44,204 nt of DNA from Ruminococcus flavefaciens (GTDB lineage: Bacteria > Bacillota > Clostridia > Oscillospirales > Ruminococcaceae), in the NCBI GenBank assembly GCA_023663905.1, contig JAMPGO010000007.1:1-44204 (forward strand), in the 5' to 3' direction. Every line of letters begins with the position of its first letter. Position 1 is the first letter of the stretch. Of the stretch, positions 16,787-26,697 are shown piece after piece. The notes beneath the pieces were generated by a model, which did not search any database, was not told the origin of the DNA, and was given only the letters and a program-made list of their open reading frames with translations. Position numbers and translations under genes: made by a program.

Positions 16787-18448
16787 ATGTTAAAAGAGAT
16801 TTATATAAAAAATCTGGCTGTTATCAGGGAAGCTGTAATACCGCTTGCTGATAAACTGAATATTTTTACAGGCGAAACAGGTGCGGGAAAATCGATTCTT
16901 ATAAACGGCATAAACGCTGTTCTCGGGCAGAGGTGCAGTAAAAATATCGTGCGTACAGGCTGTGACAAGGCGGTTATTACCGCTCTTTTTGTGAATCTTT
17001 CGGAAGATGTCAGGGCGAAGCTCAGCGAGCTGGGTGTTGACTATGATAACAACGAGATAACAGTAACACGTGAGATAAGTGCGGACGGCAGAAGCGTTGC
17101 ACGAATCAACGGCAGGACGGCTTCCGCCACGATTCTCAAGGAAATCGGCGGTATGATGATTAATATACACGGTCAGCACGATAATCAGATTCTTATGGAC
17201 AGCGACAGACATCTTGATATTCTGGACAACTTCGGCGGAGACGATACGCTTCTGCGAGCCTACAGGGTGAGTTTCCGTGAGCTTCAGAATACGGCACGTC
17301 GTCTGGGTGAGCTGAAAAAGCTGGAGAAAAATAAGCGTGAACGTCTTGCTTATCTCAATGAGATTATCGAGGATATAGGCGCACTGGAGCTTGAACCCGG
17401 CGAGGACGATGAGCTTGAACAGGAATACAATGCCGTAAAAAACTCCGAGAATATGATTATTGCAATAAAAAATGCTGTTTCGGCTATTATCGGCGATGAT
17501 ACGGCAAATGACCTCATTGCCTCCGCTTCGGTCGAAATATCGTCCTTTACAGAGGATTTGCCCGAGATTGCCTCGCTTTATGAACGTTTATCGGCGGTTG
17601 AAATCGAGCTTGCCGATATTTCCGCCGAGCTTGAAAAGACAGCGGACAAGGCTGAGCTTGACGGTCAACGGCTGGATTATCTTAAAACCCGAATCAATGC
17701 CATAAACAAGCTCAAGCGTAAATATACCGCCGACTGCACGGAACTTGTTAAAATGTATAACAATGCGTGCGAGGAAGTGACTAAGCTCGAAAGCAGTGAC
17801 AGCGAGATAAATTCCCTTACTGAAAAGCGTGAAGAGCTTCTGCACATTGTTACGGAGCAGGCAAAGGCACTTTACGACTATCGTGAGCAGGTGGCAGAAA
17901 AATTCGTCAGCAGTGTTACTTCCGAGCTTGAATTTCTCAATATGTCGGATGTTGTTATAGAAGTCCGCCACGAAAAGGGCAAGCTGACTGTCAATGGTAT
18001 GGATACGGTTGAGTTTCTGATTTCCGCAAACAAGGGCGAAGAGCCTAAGCCGATTTCCGCAATAGCGTCGGGTGGTGAGCTTTCAAGGATTATGCTCGCC
18101 CTGAAAAGCGTTATTGCCGACAAGGACAGTATAGATACGATGATTTTTGATGAGATTGATACGGGTGTGAGCGGAAAAGCTGCGCAGAAAATCGGCATAA
18201 AGCTCCGTGAAATCGGCAAGGTAAGGCAGGTTATATGCGTAACTCATCTGTCGCAGATTGCTGTTATGGCGGATAATCATCTTATGATTGAGAAGAGGAT
18301 TGTTGACGACCGCACGGAAACAAGCGTAACACAGCTTGATTTTGACGGCAGGGTGGCTGAAATCGCACGTATTATGGGCGGAGATAACCCAAGCAGTCTT
18401 ATGCTTAAAACTGCGGAGGAGGAACTCAGAAAGGCGGAGAAGATATGA
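16787..18448 (+). CDS. recN: DNA repair protein RecN
   Basis: A 553-aa SMC-like ATPase acting at double-strand breaks. Walker A is GETGAGKS (residues 29-36), followed by a long coiled-coil middle (about 155-380), the ABC signature ASGGELSRIMLALK and Walker B TMIFDEIDTGVSG. Length is normal. The ATG follows argR directly, with only a weak GGGA ribosome site, so it is probably coupled. In Bacillus spoIVB and spo0A come next, and here they do not. Confidence 0.96.
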   Translation: MLKEIYIKNLAVIREAVIPLADKLNIFTGETGAGKSILINGINAVLGQRCSKNIVRTGCDKAVITALFVNLSEDVRAKLSELGVDYDNNEITVTREISADGRSVARINGRTASATILKEIGGMMINIHGQHDNQILMDSDRHLDILDNFGGDDTLLRAYRVSFRELQNTARRLGELKKLEKNKRERLAYLNEIIEDIGALELEPGEDDELEQEYNAVKNSENMIIAIKNAVSAIIGDDTANDLIASASVEISSFTEDLPEIASLYERLSAVEIELADISAELEKTADKAELDGQRLDYLKTRINAINKLKRKYTADCTELVKMYNNACEEVTKLESSDSEINSLTEKREELLHIVTEQAKALYDYREQVAEKFVSSVTSELEFLNMSDVVIEVRHEKGKLTVNGMDTVEFLISANKGEEPKPISAIASGGELSRIMLALKSVIADKDSIDTMIFDEIDTGVSGKAAQKIGIKLREIGKVRQVICVTHLSQIAVMADNHLMIEKRIVDDRTETSVTQLDFDGRVAEIARIMGGDNPSSLMLKTAEEELRKAEKI

Positions 18449-18981
18449 AAATCTATTTAACACGTCACGGACAGACGGACTACAATAAACAGGAGCTTAT
18501 TTTAGGCATTACCGACATTCCGCTTAATGATACAGGCATTGCACAGGCACATCGGCTTGCGGAAGAGATTGAGAGAATCGGCGGAATTGATTTTATTATT
18601 GCCTCGCCGATGATTCGTGCGGATATTACTGCGAGAACGGTTGCTGACAGGTGCGGACTTGAAATCATCACGGACGACAGGCTTCGGGAATGGGACTACG
18701 GCGAATACGAAGGCAAATCACGCTTTACGGACGGCTTTGCAGAAAACAAGCGTGAATTTGCCGTAAGAATGGGAAATACAGGCGAATCGGTTTTGCAGTT
18801 GAGCCACAGGGTGTACAGTTTTCTTGACGAGATTATTGAAAAATACAGCGACAAGAATATTCTGCTTGTAAGTCACGGCGGAATATGCCGTATTATCGAG
18901 ACATATTTCAATAATATGACGACGGAGCAGTACAGTAACTGGTTTATGGGCAACTGCCAGCTTATTGAGTATAACATTTAA
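18445..18981 (+). CDS. Histidine phosphatase family protein
   Basis: A 178-aa phosphoglycerate mutase-like (branch 1) phosphatase. The catalytic His is in LTRHGQTDYN near the N-terminus, the second His in LVSHGGICRIIE, with supporting Arg in SPMIRADITA and Glu in LREWDYGEYEGKS. All active-site residues appear present. Substrate is unknown: the family includes GpmB- and CobC-like enzymes and general phosphatases. It overlaps recN by 4 bases (ATGA) with GGAG upstream. Confidence 0.9.
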   Translation: MKIYLTRHGQTDYNKQELILGITDIPLNDTGIAQAHRLAEEIERIGGIDFIIASPMIRADITARTVADRCGLEIITDDRLREWDYGEYEGKSRFTDGFAENKREFAVRMGNTGESVLQLSHRVYSFLDEIIEKYSDKNILLVSHGGICRIIETYFNNMTTEQYSNWFMGNCQLIEYNI

Positions 18982-18993
18982 CAGAGGTGATTT

Positions 18994-20949
18994 ATGAGAA
19001 TTGGTGTTGATTATTATCCCGAACAGTGGGACAGCTCGCTATGGGAAAAAGATGCGGGAATTATGGCAGGAACAGGTGTGAAAGTCGTCCGCATAGGCGA
19101 ATCCGTGTGGTCGGGAATCGAACCGCAGGACGGTGTGTTTGATTTTTCGTGGCTCGATGAAGTAATCAGGATTTTTGCGAAATATGCGATAAAAGTAGTG
19201 ATGAGCATTCCCACGGACTGTCCTCCTCTGTGGCTTTATGAGAAGCACCCCGAAATAGTCCACACGGATATGGGCGGAAATAAAATCCGATACGGGCTTA
19301 ATCACCGAAGCTGTACAAATTTGCCTGTATTCAGGGCATATGCGCTGAGAATGGCGGACGAGCTTGTCAGGCACTATGTTATGAATCTTACCGTTACAGC
19401 GTGGCAGATTGACAACAGGCTTCCTGCAAATCAATGCACCTGTGATGTATGCAGAAATAATTTCCGCAGGTGGCTTATTGAAAAGCACGGCACGCTTGAG
19501 AATATCAACAGGGCTTTCGGAAATGCTGTTTTCGGAGAATACAGCGATATATCACAGATTCAACCGCCGTCGGATTATCCCGAATCATTGCAGAATCCCA
19601 CACTCTGCCTTGAATGGTATCGGTTTACGTCGTTCAGTACAGCTGATTTTGCGAAGGAAATTATGCTTGTAGTGAAAAAGCACTGCCCGAAGATTCCTGT
19701 TACTGCAAATGCGGATTTCGGCGAAGATAATCCCGATTTGTATAAGCTGTATGATATGCTTGATTTTGTTTCATACAATAACTATCCGCCTGTGAGAATA
19801 CCCGATAATCCCAATGATTACTATTCCCACGCATTCAGCCTTGACCTTATGCGTGGAATCAAGGAGAAGAATTTCCGGATTATGGAACAGCTCAGCGGAG
19901 CTTACGGAAAATCGCCGTCGCCGAAAGCAGGAATGATTATGGGATATTCATTGCAGGCGATGATACACGGAGCGGATACGGTTATGCATTGCAGGTGGCG
20001 GACAGCCTTGACAGGCGCACAGCAGTTCGCACACGGAATAATCGACCACAGCAACGTGCCGAACCGCCGTTTCTTTGAATTTTCGGAGCTTTGCAAGAAA
20101 ACGGAGCAGATAAGCGTGCTTGACAATACGTTTATAATCTCTGATATAGCGATTCTTTATTCCTCCGAGTCTGAAAAGGCGCTTGATATTCAGCCACAGA
20201 CCGAAAATTTCAGCTATATTCACCAGCTCAGGGCATTTCATTCCGCATTCACTCATTTCGGGGCTAATGTTGATGTTATTCCGCCCGATTCGGATTTGAC
20301 GAGGTACAAGCTTGTAATTGCACCGTCGCTGTTTGTGAATAACAAGAAAGAGACTGAAAACATATACCGCTATGTAATAAACGGCGGAACGCTTGTTCTT
20401 ACTTGCAGAAGCGGTGTAAAGGATGAGAATAACAACTGCATTATGGATTCCCTGCCGACTGTTTTCAAGGAGCTTATAGGCGCAGAGGTTGCGGAATACA
20501 ATCCCATAGGCGATGAAATCAGGACTATCAGGGATTTTGCGGGAAATGAGTTCACCTGCGGACAGTGGTGCGACGTTCTCAGGCTCACAACGGCGAAGGC
20601 TTATGCGGAGTACAACAGCGGTGAATACTGGTGTATGCCTGCCGTAACGCTTAACAGATACTGCAACGGTGTTGCGTACTATGTCGGCACGGTCTGTCAG
20701 GCGGATTTCTATGAGAGTTTTGCTTCAAATCTTATGATGCAGACGAGAATCCCGAAGCTAAAAGGACTTCCGAGAGGCGTTGAGGTTACAACACGCACAA
20801 ACGGCACAGATGAATACATCTGCTTTTTCAATAACTCCGAAAGTTCTGTATCCATTCCTTTGCCGAAGCCGATGTACAGCGTTATAAGCTCCTGCGGAAC
20901 GGATAAGCTCGACCTCAAGGCTTTTGATGTTGATATTGTAAGAAAGTAG
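18994..20949 (+). CDS. GH42 beta-galactosidase homologue lacking the acid/base glutamate
   Basis: A 651-aa GH42 protein of nearly normal length. The TIM-barrel start [10 protein letters not shown], the metal-cluster cysteines (C107, C148, C150, C153) and the nucleophile Glu (E298 in RIMEQLSG) are all in place, with the trimerisation and C-terminal domains following. The general acid/base residue is missing: GH42 enzymes read W-Q-x-D-N-E here, while this protein reads [10 protein letters not shown] with Arg at residue 142 (codon AGG, 19417-19419). It should not hydrolyse galactosides by the usual mechanism. It has no signal peptide and sits in a housekeeping run, unlike a typical sugar-utilisation gene. 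GAGGTGA precedes the ATG. Confidence 0.88.
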   Translation: MRIGVDYYPEQWDSSLWEKDAGIMAGTGVKVVRIGESVWSGIEPQDGVFDFSWLDEVIRIFAKYAIKVVMSIPTDCPPLWLYEKHPEIVHTDMGGNKIRYGLNHRSCTNLPVFRAYALRMADELVRHYVMNLTVTAWQIDNRLPANQCTCDVCRNNFRRWLIEKHGTLENINRAFGNAVFGEYSDISQIQPPSDYPESLQNPTLCLEWYRFTSFSTADFAKEIMLVVKKHCPKIPVTANADFGEDNPDLYKLYDMLDFVSYNNYPPVRIPDNPNDYYSHAFSLDLMRGIKEKNFRIMEQLSGAYGKSPSPKAGMIMGYSLQAMIHGADTVMHCRWRTALTGAQQFAHGIIDHSNVPNRRFFEFSELCKKTEQISVLDNTFIISDIAILYSSESEKALDIQPQTENFSYIHQLRAFHSAFTHFGANVDVIPPDSDLTRYKLVIAPSLFVNNKKETENIYRYVINGGTLVLTCRSGVKDENNNCIMDSLPTVFKELIGAEVAEYNPIGDEIRTIRDFAGNEFTCGQWCDVLRLTTAKAYAEYNSGEYWCMPAVTLNRYCNGVAYYVGTVCQADFYESFASNLMMQTRIPKLKGLPRGVEVTTRTNGTDEYICFFNNSESSVSIPLPKPMYSVISSCGTDKLDLKAFDVDIVRK

Positions 20950-20957
20950 GATTTTTT

Positions 20958-21392
20958 ATGAAAATAGTATTACAGAGGGTGACTTCGGCAAGCGTTGCTG
21001 TTAACGGCGAAATATGCGGAAAAATCGGCACAGGCTATCTTGTCCTGCTTGGTGTGGGTAAAGAAGATACGGAAGAGGACTGCCGTCGCCTTGCGGATAA
21101 GATAATAAAGCTGAGGATTTTTTCGGACGAGAATGATAAAACAAATCTTGCGCTTGATGACGTAGGCGGAGAGCTTCTCGTTGTATCGCAGTTCACGCTT
21201 TATGCCGACTGCAAACACGGCAACCGCCCTAGTTTTGTCAATGCAGGCAAGCCCGATAAAGCGGAACGGCTCTATAATTACTTTGTTGATTATTGCAGAA
21301 GCAAGGGCAAGCACGTTGAGACAGGGATATTTGGTGCGGATATGAAAGTTGAGCTTCTGAACGACGGTCCTTTTACTGTGATTCTCGAATAA
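20958..21392 (+). CDS. dtd: D-aminoacyl-tRNA deacylase
   Basis: A 144-aa enzyme that removes D-amino acids (and glycine misattached to tRNA-Ala) from tRNA. The two signature segments are visible: [18 protein letters not shown] and [10 protein letters not shown] at the C-terminus. Length is normal. It starts 8 bases after the GH42 homologue. alaS, whose product can mischarge tRNA-Ala, is encoded two genes further on. Confidence 0.95.
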   Translation: MKIVLQRVTSASVAVNGEICGKIGTGYLVLLGVGKEDTEEDCRRLADKIIKLRIFSDENDKTNLALDDVGGELLVVSQFTLYADCKHGNRPSFVNAGKPDKAERLYNYFVDYCRSKGKHVETGIFGADMKVELLNDGPFTVILE

Positions 21393-21439
21393 GTATAAAA
21401 CCATCGCCTTGCGGAATAATAAACCGTGAGGTGATTTTT

Positions 21440-23026
21440 TTGCGCAGACGTGGAGAAAACAGGGTAATTGTTATAGTGGCGGTCTTTTTTATGATGTTTT
21501 TCGGCTTGTCGCTGAACTATTTCACAATCTCAAATAAAAGGGAATATGTAACGACGGCAAAGGAAAATTCGTTTATTACTATCAGCGCAGGAGACAGTCA
21601 GGGAACGATATTTGACAGGAATTTTACTCCGCTGACAAATTGCGGAACGAAAATAATCGCAGTTGCCGTGCCGTCCGCTGTTGATTACGACGAGCTTTTT
21701 GGTATTGCAAGAGACAAGGCGCAGTTTTCCGCAGGATATTGCAAAGGAACTGCGTTTGCCTTTGAATGCACGGAAAAGGGCGAGGATTCCGCAGGGCTGA
21801 CTTTTTTTGAGATACCCGAGAGATACGGCGAGAACATTGCACCGCACGTTATAGGCTATCTCACGGAGGGCAAAGGTGCTTCGGGGCTTGAATATGCCTA
21901 TGAAATGCTTCTGCGGTCGGGAAATATGGAGAACAGTGTTACCTATTCAACCGACGGCTTCGGGCATATTCTTATCGGCGAGGGCAAGTCCGTAACCCGT
22001 AGCAGGAAGCAGAAAACAGGTATCGTCACTACTCTTGACAGCAGTATTCAGAAAATCTGCGAGACTGCGGGTGCGGATATAGACAAGGGTGCAATCGTGG
22101 TATCCGATGTGAAAAACGGCGAAATACTGGCACTTGCGAGCTTTCCCGAATACGATGTGCAGGATATAGCTCCTGCGCTTGACGACGAGAGAAGCCCTAT
22201 GATTAACCGTGCGCTGTATTCCTACAGCGTCGGTTCGATTTTCAAGCTTGTTACAGCCTGCGAGGGAATAAACAACGATTTTTCGGGCTATATCTATGAC
22301 TGCACAGGCTCGTGCGATGTTTTCGGGCAGAATTTCAGCTGTCACAATAAAGACGGTCACGGGGTGCAGAATCTTACACAGGCGATGACAAATTCGTGCA
22401 ACCCTTATTTTATCTCTATGAGCAGGTGCTTTGATATACCCGAGTTCAGAAGCCTTGCGTTTTCGTTCGGGTTCGGAAGGGAAATATACCTGTGTGCGGG
22501 AATGATTTCCTCCGCAGGAGTGCTTCCGACCGTAGACGAGCTTCTTGTACCTGCGGAGCTTGCGAATTTCTCGTTCGGGCAGGGTAAGCTTACCGCAACA
22601 CCTTTGCAGATAAATCAGATGACGTGCGCAATAGCAAACGGCGGTGAGCTGATTATGCTCCGTCTTATACGTGGTGTTACTGTTGACGGAGAGACGGTCG
22701 GCAATGAGAAATCCTTGCAGAAATCGAGGATTATGACGGCGGAAACTGCTGAAATGCTGAGAAATCTTATGATTTCCGCCGTTTATGACAACGACAATTC
22801 AAATTCAGGCTCAAAATATGCACGTACAGGTGCAAAGACCTCCACAGCGCAGACAGGCAGGTTCAGCGAGGACGGCGAGGAGCTGTGCAATGCGTGGGTG
22901 ACGGGATTTTACCCTGCTGATTCGCCGAAATATGCCATAACCGTGCTTGTTGAGGACGGCGGTTACGGCAACGACTCCGCAGCTCCTGTATTCAGCAGGA
23001 TTGTTGATATGATGCAGAAAAGGTGA
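21440..23026 (+). CDS. Class B penicillin-binding protein (transpeptidase)
   Basis: A 528-aa membrane-anchored peptidoglycan transpeptidase. A membrane span (about 8-27) is followed by the QGTIFDRNF start of the dimerisation region and the transpeptidase domain with SIFK (SxxK), SCN (SxN) and KTSTAQTG, where KTG is usual. It resembles PbpA/FtsI-type proteins with a short N-terminal part. The TTG at 21440 is the likely start, since GAGGTGAT lies 8 bases before it. The in-frame GTG at 21431 is part of that ribosome site. It may serve elongation, division or sporulation, and sequence does not decide. Confidence 0.85.
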   Translation: MRRRGENRVIVIVAVFFMMFFGLSLNYFTISNKREYVTTAKENSFITISAGDSQGTIFDRNFTPLTNCGTKIIAVAVPSAVDYDELFGIARDKAQFSAGYCKGTAFAFECTEKGEDSAGLTFFEIPERYGENIAPHVIGYLTEGKGASGLEYAYEMLLRSGNMENSVTYSTDGFGHILIGEGKSVTRSRKQKTGIVTTLDSSIQKICETAGADIDKGAIVVSDVKNGEILALASFPEYDVQDIAPALDDERSPMINRALYSYSVGSIFKLVTACEGINNDFSGYIYDCTGSCDVFGQNFSCHNKDGHGVQNLTQAMTNSCNPYFISMSRCFDIPEFRSLAFSFGFGREIYLCAGMISSAGVLPTVDELLVPAELANFSFGQGKLTATPLQINQMTCAIANGGELIMLRLIRGVTVDGETVGNEKSLQKSRIMTAETAEMLRNLMISAVYDNDNSNSGSKYARTGAKTSTAQTGRFSEDGEELCNAWVTGFYPADSPKYAITVLVEDGGYGNDSAAPVFSRIVDMMQKR

Positions 23027-23041
23027 ATTTTAAAAAAACTA

Positions 23042-23070
23042 TTGACATTTTTCGCAAATAACACTATAAT
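23042..23070 (+). promoter_or_regulatory. Consensus sigma-A promoter for alaS and following genes
   Basis: A perfect TTGACA (23042-23047) and a perfect TATAAT (23065-23070) are 17 bases apart. The predicted start near 23077 leaves a leader of about 65 bases, too short for a T-box. It lies just after the PBP gene with no clear terminator between. Confidence 0.93.
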
Positions 23071-23141
23071 AATAATGTATGAACTGATGCTGTTTACGGC
23101 TGACAGTTATAATTTTTTACTGTTTAAAGGAGTAATAATAT

Positions 23142-25778
23142 ATGCAGTGGACAGGACTTAATGACCTTCGTGAAAAATATCTTTTGTTTTTTGAAAGCAA
23201 GAATCATACAAGAATGGCGAGTGCCTCTCTTGTTCCTCAGGGCGACAAAAGTCTGCTCCTGATAAATTCGGGAATGGCACCCCTGAAAAAATATTTTCTC
23301 GGACAGGCTGTTCCTCCTAATGTGAGAGTTACAACCTGCCAGAAGTGCATAAGAACGCCTGATATTGAAAGCGTAGGAAAAACCGCACGTCACGGCACTT
23401 ATTTTGAAATGCTCGGCAATTTCTCTTTCGGCGATTATTTCAAGCCCGAAGCTATCGAATGGGCTTGGGAATTTCTTACAGAAGTGCTTGAAATCCCGGC
23501 AGACCGTCTCTGGATTACGATTTACGAGAGCGACGACGAGGCAGAACAGCTCTGGGAAAAGAATATCGGCATACCGCACGACAGAATCATCCGCCTCGGC
23601 AAAAAGGATAATTTCTGGGAACACGGTTCAGGTCCTTGCGGTCCGTGCAGTGAAATCCACTTTGACCGTGCAGGAGCAGGCAGAAAGCTTGACCGTGCAG
23701 GCTTTGAAGCTGAGGGCGACAAGGATAATATCATCGAGATATGGAATCTTGTTTTCAGCCAGTTCGACAGCGACGGCAACGGCAACTATGCTGAAATGGC
23801 AAGCAAGAATATTGATACAGGTATGGGTCTTGAGCGACTTGCCTGTGTTATGCAGAATGTTGACAATATTTTTGAGGTTGATACCGTTCAGAATATTATG
23901 AAGCATATCTCGTCTATCGCAGGTGTTTCCTATAAAACCGACGCTAAGACGGACGTTTCGCTCCGTGTAATCACAGACCATATCAGAAGCACTACTTTTA
24001 TGGTAGGCGACGGAATTATGCCTTCAAACGAGGGTCGTGGCTATGTTCTCCGCCGACTTCTCAGACGTGCTGCACGTCACGGCAGACTTTTGGGAATCAA
24101 CAGACCGTTCCTCTGCGAAGTGTGCGATACTGTAATCAACGAGAACGCAAACGCTTATCCCGAGCTAGCTGAAAAGCGTGATTATATCAAGAAGATTATC
24201 GGTGTTGAGGAAGAAGCTTTTGCAAAGACAGTTGACAAGGGTACTGAGCTTCTCAACGGCTTTATCTCCGCACTTACAGAGCAGAATAAGAACGTACTTT
24301 CGGGCGATGACGCATTCAGACTTGCTGATACATACGGCTTCCCGATTGATTTGACTATCGAAATCTGCGAGGAAAAAGGACTTTCCGTTGACGTTGACAG
24401 ATTCAGGGAACTCGCACAGGAACAGCGTGCAAAGGCTAAGGCAGACCACCTTGCAAAAGCCGGCTCATCGTGGGCTGACAACAGCATTAAGGTTGAAGCT
24501 CCTGCAACTGTTTTCACGGGCTATACCGACTTCACAGCAGAAGATGCCGAGATTCTTGCAATCTATAAGGACGGCACGGAAGTTGATACCGCAAACGAGG
24601 GCGAGGATGTTGTAATCGTACTTGACAGAACACCTTTCTATGCTGAGAGTGGCGGACAGGTAGGCGATACAGGTACGATTTCCGACGGCTCATCAACAGC
24701 AGTCGTTGCAGATACTATCAAGTCCGAAGGTCATTTCCTGCACATTGCTTCCGTTACTGAGGGTACACTCAAAAAGGGCGGAAAAGTCAGCGCTGAAATT
24801 GACAGCAACCGCAGAATGTCTGTTATGAGAAATCACACCTCCGCACATCTTCTCCAGTACGCACTTCGTCAGGTTCTCGGCGACCACGTTCATCAGGCAG
24901 GTCAGCTTGTAAACGAAAAAGCCTGCCGTTTCGATTTCAACCACTTCAGCGCAGTTACTGCCGAAGAACTCGCAAAGATTGAGGAGCTTGTAAATGCCGA
25001 GATTATGAAGGCTGTGGATGTTACTATGGTTGAAATGCCGATTGATGAAGCCAAAAAGCTCGGAGCTATGGCACTTTTCGGCGAAAAGTACGGCAGTACA
25101 GTCCGTGTAGTTACAGCTGACAAGTCGGTTGAATTTTGTGGCGGTACTCATATCGCAAATACCGCACAAATCGGACTTTTCAGAATCGTTTCGGAAAGCT
25201 CGGTTGCCGCAGGTGTAAGACGTATCGAGGCTGTAACAGGAACAGGTGTTCTTGATTTGCTCAACGAATACAGAAATACTATCATCAAATCCGCAAAGGC
25301 ACTCAAGCTCGCAAATATCAACGAACTTCCCGAGAAATGCACAGCTGTTGCTACTGAAATCAGAGAAAAGGACAAACAGCTTGAAAGTCTCAATCAGCAG
25401 ATGGCAAATGCAAAGGCTTCTGCAATGTTCGATAATGCGGTTGAAGTAAACGGCGTTAAGGTTGTTTCCGCAAGAATGGACGGCACAGCTCCTGACGCAC
25501 TCCGCAAAATGGGCGACAGCATTAAGGACAGGCAGGAAGATACTGTTGCACTCTTTGCAGGAGTAAACGGCGAGAAGGGTACGCTTTACTGCGTATGTAC
25601 GGCAGGCGCATTGAAGAAGGGCGCACACGCAGGCAAGCTCGTCCAGAAAGTATCTGCTGTAACAGGCGGAAAGGGTGGCGGTCGTCCTGACAGCGCAATG
25701 GCAGGTATCGGCGATATTGCCAAGACCGACGAGGCTGTCAGCGCATTTGCTGAAATTGTCAAGGAATTTATTAAATAA
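23142..25778 (+). CDS. alaS: Alanyl-tRNA synthetase
   Basis: An 878-aa class II synthetase charging tRNA-Ala. The catalytic core (LLLINSGMAPLKKYFLG, GHGSGPCGPCSEIHFDR-like segment near residue 165, GMGLERLACVMQ), the editing domain with zinc ligands HTSAH (H565, H569) and CGGTH (C666, H670), and the C-terminal DHHA1 domain (TGGKGGGRPDSAMAG) are complete. Codon use is biased towards highly expressed genes. AAAGGAG precedes the ATG. It leads a transcription unit driven by a consensus promoter. Confidence 0.97.
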   Translation: MQWTGLNDLREKYLLFFESKNHTRMASASLVPQGDKSLLLINSGMAPLKKYFLGQAVPPNVRVTTCQKCIRTPDIESVGKTARHGTYFEMLGNFSFGDYFKPEAIEWAWEFLTEVLEIPADRLWITIYESDDEAEQLWEKNIGIPHDRIIRLGKKDNFWEHGSGPCGPCSEIHFDRAGAGRKLDRAGFEAEGDKDNIIEIWNLVFSQFDSDGNGNYAEMASKNIDTGMGLERLACVMQNVDNIFEVDTVQNIMKHISSIAGVSYKTDAKTDVSLRVITDHIRSTTFMVGDGIMPSNEGRGYVLRRLLRRAARHGRLLGINRPFLCEVCDTVINENANAYPELAEKRDYIKKIIGVEEEAFAKTVDKGTELLNGFISALTEQNKNVLSGDDAFRLADTYGFPIDLTIEICEEKGLSVDVDRFRELAQEQRAKAKADHLAKAGSSWADNSIKVEAPATVFTGYTDFTAEDAEILAIYKDGTEVDTANEGEDVVIVLDRTPFYAESGGQVGDTGTISDGSSTAVVADTIKSEGHFLHIASVTEGTLKKGGKVSAEIDSNRRMSVMRNHTSAHLLQYALRQVLGDHVHQAGQLVNEKACRFDFNHFSAVTAEELAKIEELVNAEIMKAVDVTMVEMPIDEAKKLGAMALFGEKYGSTVRVVTADKSVEFCGGTHIANTAQIGLFRIVSESSVAAGVRRIEAVTGTGVLDLLNEYRNTIIKSAKALKLANINELPEKCTAVATEIREKDKQLESLNQQMANAKASAMFDNAVEVNGVKVVSARMDGTAPDALRKMGDSIKDRQEDTVALFAGVNGEKGTLYCVCTAGALKKGAHAGKLVQKVSAVTGGKGGGRPDSAMAGIGDIAKTDEAVSAFAEIVKEFIK

Positions 25779-26150
<372 letters not shown>

Positions 26151-26151
26151 A

Positions 26152-26691
26152 ATGGCAGGTACTTACAAGATGACCATAGCAGGGCTGGAGCGTGAGCTTC
26201 CGCTCTGCCCTCTCAATGACAAGCTTGACATCGGAGCTTTTGTAATGTTCTCGGATGTTGAAATCACGGTGGCTTCTGCAACTGAACTGCTTAAGAAATG
26301 CCCTGATTTCGATGTTATACTTACGGCTGAATCAAAGGGCATACCGCTCGGATATGAAATGGCACGTCAGAGCGGAAAGCCTTATGTCGTTGCAAGAAAA
26401 TCCGTGAAGCTCTATATGAGCGACCCTGTTTCGGTTACTGTGAAGTCGATTACTACGGCAAACGAGCAGACCCTTTATCTCTCGGCGGAAAAAGCTGAAA
26501 TGATTAAGGGAAAGAACGTTCTTATCGTTGACGACGTAATCAGCACAGGCGAATCCCTGAAAGCTCTGGAGGAACTCACTGAACGTGCAGGCGGAAAAAT
26601 TTCGGCTAAAACAGCTGTTCTTGCCGAGGGCGACGCAGCTGACAGAACAGATATTATTTTCCTTGAAAAACTGCCGTTATTCTTTAAATAA
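26152..26691 (+). CDS. Purine-type phosphoribosyltransferase
   Basis: A 179-aa type I phosphoribosyltransferase with the PRPP-binding motif VLIVDDVISTGESLKAL and the upstream AESKGIPLGYEMARQSG segment, like adenine or xanthine phosphoribosyltransferases. It probably salvages a purine base with PRPP. The base specificity is not readable from sequence. It begins one base after the HIT gene stop, with GAGGTG as ribosome site. Confidence 0.85.
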   Translation: MAGTYKMTIAGLERELPLCPLNDKLDIGAFVMFSDVEITVASATELLKKCPDFDVILTAESKGIPLGYEMARQSGKPYVVARKSVKLYMSDPVSVTVKSITTANEQTLYLSAEKAEMIKGKNVLIVDDVISTGESLKALEELTERAGGKISAKTAVLAEGDAADRTDIIFLEKLPLFFK

Positions 26692-26697
26692 TCAACT

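Noticed and set aside
23071-23141. T-box riboswitch ahead of alaS
   Set aside because: The leader is only about 65 bases and lacks room for the stem I specifier loop and antiterminator; no T-box sequence is seen.
24693-25628. Long antisense frame opposite alaS (and similar ones opposite the lipoprotein, VanY-like and other genes)
   Set aside because: These mirror the codon bias of strongly coding + strand genes and have no ribosome sites or recognisable motifs.
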